Below, piece by piece: positions 33,937 through 35,644 of a stretch of DNA of 35,644 nt. Location of the stretch: positions 1 through 35,644 of the forward strand of contig DATMND010000241.1 in assembly GCA_035569235.1 (NCBI GenBank). The letters run 5' to 3'. Position 1 is the first letter of the stretch; every line of letters starts with the position of its first letter. The position numbers were made by a program, and so were the translations under genes. Source of the DNA: JAMXLO01 sp035569235 (GTDB lineage: Bacteria; Pseudomonadota; Alphaproteobacteria; Acetobacterales; Acetobacteraceae). Below the pieces are notes generated by a model. That model was not told where the DNA came from, ran no database searches, and worked only from the letters and a program-made list of their open reading frames with translations.

Positions 33937-35214
33937 ATGAACCACGGCGTTTCGCGGCGTCGCACCGGATTGGTGCGGCGATCCCCGCTGTTCGCGCCGT
34001 TCCTGGTGCGCAGCTTCCGCTTCCAGTACCCGGCGGACCTGCTGACCTCCTGGGGCACCGAGATGGAGAATCTGATCCTCGGCTGGTACGTCCTGGTCGA
34101 GACCGGATCTGTGCTGCTGCTCACCCTGTTCGGCTCGCTACAGTATTTCGGCACGCTCGTCGCGCCAGTGTTCGGCATGGCGGGCGATCGGCTGGGCCAC
34201 CGCAACGTGCTGTGCGCCATGCGCATCGGCTACGCGACGCTCGCCGGCGCGCTGATGGCCTTCGCGTTCAGCGGCACGCTGCGACCGGTGCATGTGTTCG
34301 TCATCGCGGGCATCGCCGGACTGGTGCGGCCATCGGACCTTGCGATGCGCAGTGCGCTGGTCGCCGAGACCATGCCGGTCGATCGCTTCGTCAGCGCCAT
34401 GGGCGCCGCGCGCACGACCTCCGATTCCGCCCGAACTGTCGGCGCGCTCGCCGGCGCGGGGCTGTTCGCCGCGCTGGGCATGGGACCCGCATATGTTGCG
34501 ATCGTCTGCTTTTACGTGGCGGGATTTGTGCTGACGCTCGGCGTCGGGGGCACGCAGCGGGGCAGGGGGGTGATTGCCCTGTCCCCACGCCCCTCGCTGT
34601 GGCGAGACCTGAGGGAGGGGCTGGCCTACCTGTGGGATTCACCGTCCTCGCTGGCGGCACTGTGGCTTGCGTTCCTGGTCAACATGACGGCCTATCCGTT
34701 GACCAGCGGCCTGCTCCCCTACGTTGCGATGGATATCTACCACGTCGACCAGACCGGCCTCGGCTATCTGATCGCGAGCTTTGCATTCGGCGGATTGCTT
34801 GGTTCCGTCACCATTGGCCTCGCAGGCCGAACGGTCAGGCCAGCCCGCATGATGATCGTGTTCGCGCTGGCCTGGTACGCGATGCTGCTGGTATTCGTGC
34901 ATACGCGGACCCCAGCGAGCGGCAGCGCCGCACTCATTCTAGCCGGACTTGCGCAGAGCCTAAGCCTGGTGCCGATGTCGGCCATGCTGCTGCACGGCGC
35001 GGGCGCGTTTCGTGGCCGGGTGATGGGCATGCGCATGCTGGCGATTTATGGCCTGCCGATCGGGCTGACCGCGGCCGGCGCGCTGATCGATCGGGTCGGC
35101 TTCGTGACGACCGGGACGCTCTACTGCGGCGTGGGTGTTGCGCTCACCATGCTGATAGCCATTCACTGGCGAGGCGTGCTATGGCCGTTGCATGCGTCGG
35201 CGAACGCGCGGTGA
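33937..35214 (+). CDS. MFS transporter
   Basis: This 425-residue inner-membrane protein of the major facilitator superfamily has about 12 hydrophobic segments. The loop 2-3 motif is GMAGDRLGHRNVL, and a weaker repeat (GLAGRTVRPARMM) stands in the second half. The general pattern (VRSFRFQYPADLLTSWGTEM at the N-terminus, one large N-half with short loops) is that of DHA-type drug or siderophore exporters, but no substrate can be named. ATG 33937 is proposed as the start of recognisable sequence; the frame is open to 33859 and no strong ribosome binding site favours either. A small TPR remnant lies upstream and a TauE/SafE gene downstream on the same strand. Confidence 0.83.
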   Translation: MNHGVSRRRTGLVRRSPLFAPFLVRSFRFQYPADLLTSWGTEMENLILGWYVLVETGSVLLLTLFGSLQYFGTLVAPVFGMAGDRLGHRNVLCAMRIGYATLAGALMAFAFSGTLRPVHVFVIAGIAGLVRPSDLAMRSALVAETMPVDRFVSAMGAARTTSDSARTVGALAGAGLFAALGMGPAYVAIVCFYVAGFVLTLGVGGTQRGRGVIALSPRPSLWRDLREGLAYLWDSPSSLAALWLAFLVNMTAYPLTSGLLPYVAMDIYHVDQTGLGYLIASFAFGGLLGSVTIGLAGRTVRPARMMIVFALAWYAMLLVFVHTRTPASGSAALILAGLAQSLSLVPMSAMLLHGAGAFRGRVMGMRMLAIYGLPIGLTAAGALIDRVGFVTTGTLYCGVGVALTMLIAIHWRGVLWPLHASANAR

Positions 35215-35330
35215 GTGACCGTATGGTTTTGGATGGATTGTTCCGTTTAGGAACTGGTATAACAACTGAGGACACCACGCAGTTGGCCGCCTCAATGTCT
35301 CAATCGTATAGATTTTAGTGATAATTGAGC

Positions 35331-35644
35331 ATGTTCAATACGGTTGATCCGCTATACACCCTGTCCGGATTTATCGTCGGGCTGCTGATAGGGCAGACCG
35401 GCATGGGCGGCGGCTCGTTGATGACACCGCTGCTGATCTTGCTGTTCGGCGTGCATCCGACCACCGCGGTCGGTACGGATCTGCTCTATGCCGCTGCGAC
35501 CAAGACCGTGGGCACATTGGTTCATGGCGTCAACCGCACGGTGAATTGGCGCATGGTCGGCCGGCTCGCCTCTGGAAGTGTGCCCGCGACCGCGTTGACC
35601 CTGCTGCTGATCTCTCGCTTCGACATCACGGGCAGCGCCGCTTC
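35331..35644 (+). CDS. TauE/SafE-family permease, partial at window end
   Basis: The first 104 residues of a membrane protein are present; the gene continues past the window. The start MFNTVDPLYTLSGFIVGLLI and the motif GQTGMGGGSLMTPLLILLFG, followed by HPTTAVGTDLLYAAATKTVG, are the standard N-terminal signature of TauE/SafE (DUF81) permeases, which export sulphite, sulphoacetate or similar organosulphonates. ATG 35331 begins the homologous sequence; the ribosome binding site is weak. It lies 116 bases after the MFS transporter, in a more AT-rich gap that may hold its promoter. Substrate is unknown. Confidence 0.88.
   Translation, partial: MFNTVDPLYTLSGFIVGLLIGQTGMGGGSLMTPLLILLFGVHPTTAVGTDLLYAAATKTVGTLVHGVNRTVNWRMVGRLASGSVPATALTLLLISRFDITGSAA

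Overview
This is a GC-rich window whose gene content and order fit an alphaproteobacterium, probably Rhodospirillales/Acetobacteraceae-like. The assignment rests on the tsaE-amgK-murU-addB-addA-trxA block, AddAB-type rather than RecBCD-type recombination enzymes, and short GC-rich palindromic repeats of alphaproteobacterial style. No marker RNA gene is present, so it is an inference. No rRNA, tRNA, CRISPR array, complete insertion sequence or prophage was found.

Layout. 1-2222: an aldo/keto reductase, then a TacA/TacT-type toxin-antitoxin pair whose antitoxin carries a one-base frameshift. 2223-2556: an array of small hairpins. 2557-8112: an enzyme set consisting of a ThDP-dependent enzyme, a D-2-hydroxyacid dehydrogenase and an MHS-type MFS transporter, with a ketopantoate-reductase-like protein convergent to them. 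8502-11617: an unknown membrane-anchored protein, an MBL-fold hydrolase and a type-2 ferredoxin/flavodoxin-NADP reductase. 11674-20789: a tightly overlapping operon for tRNA t6A synthesis (tsaE), cell-wall sugar salvage (amgK, murU), double-strand-break repair (addB, addA) and thioredoxin. 20800-24365, minus strand: a dienelactone hydrolase, and separately a gamma-glutamyltransferase-like protein, a 31-residue small ORF and a class I aminotransferase. 24525-27226: a DsbA-like protein, then an HxlR regulator coupled to a MATE exporter. 27277-30200: vapB, a frameshifted vapC, a cyclase-TolB-TPR protein, and a decayed second copy of the 3' end of the MATE gene. 30580-35644: a dicarboxylate/amino-acid symporter, an APC permease, a TPR-protein remnant, an MFS transporter and the start of a TauE/SafE permease.

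The most notable observations concern genome dynamics. GC-rich palindromes sit inside the open frames of amgK and addA, where they are read as extra Pro/Gly-rich residues, much like Rickettsia palindromic elements. Both toxin-antitoxin loci carry a single-base lesion. The MATE gene's 3' end has a decayed direct copy 3 kb downstream, bracketing vapBC and the cyclase gene. Two familiar enzyme families carry changes at normally critical positions: Ser for the gamma-glutamyltransferase nucleophilic Thr, and Ile for the class III cyclase Asn. The hxlR-MATE operon appears to be leaderless with an operator over its promoter. I found no clearly novel multi-gene system; the in-frame palindromes and the 2557-8112 enzyme set are the best leads.
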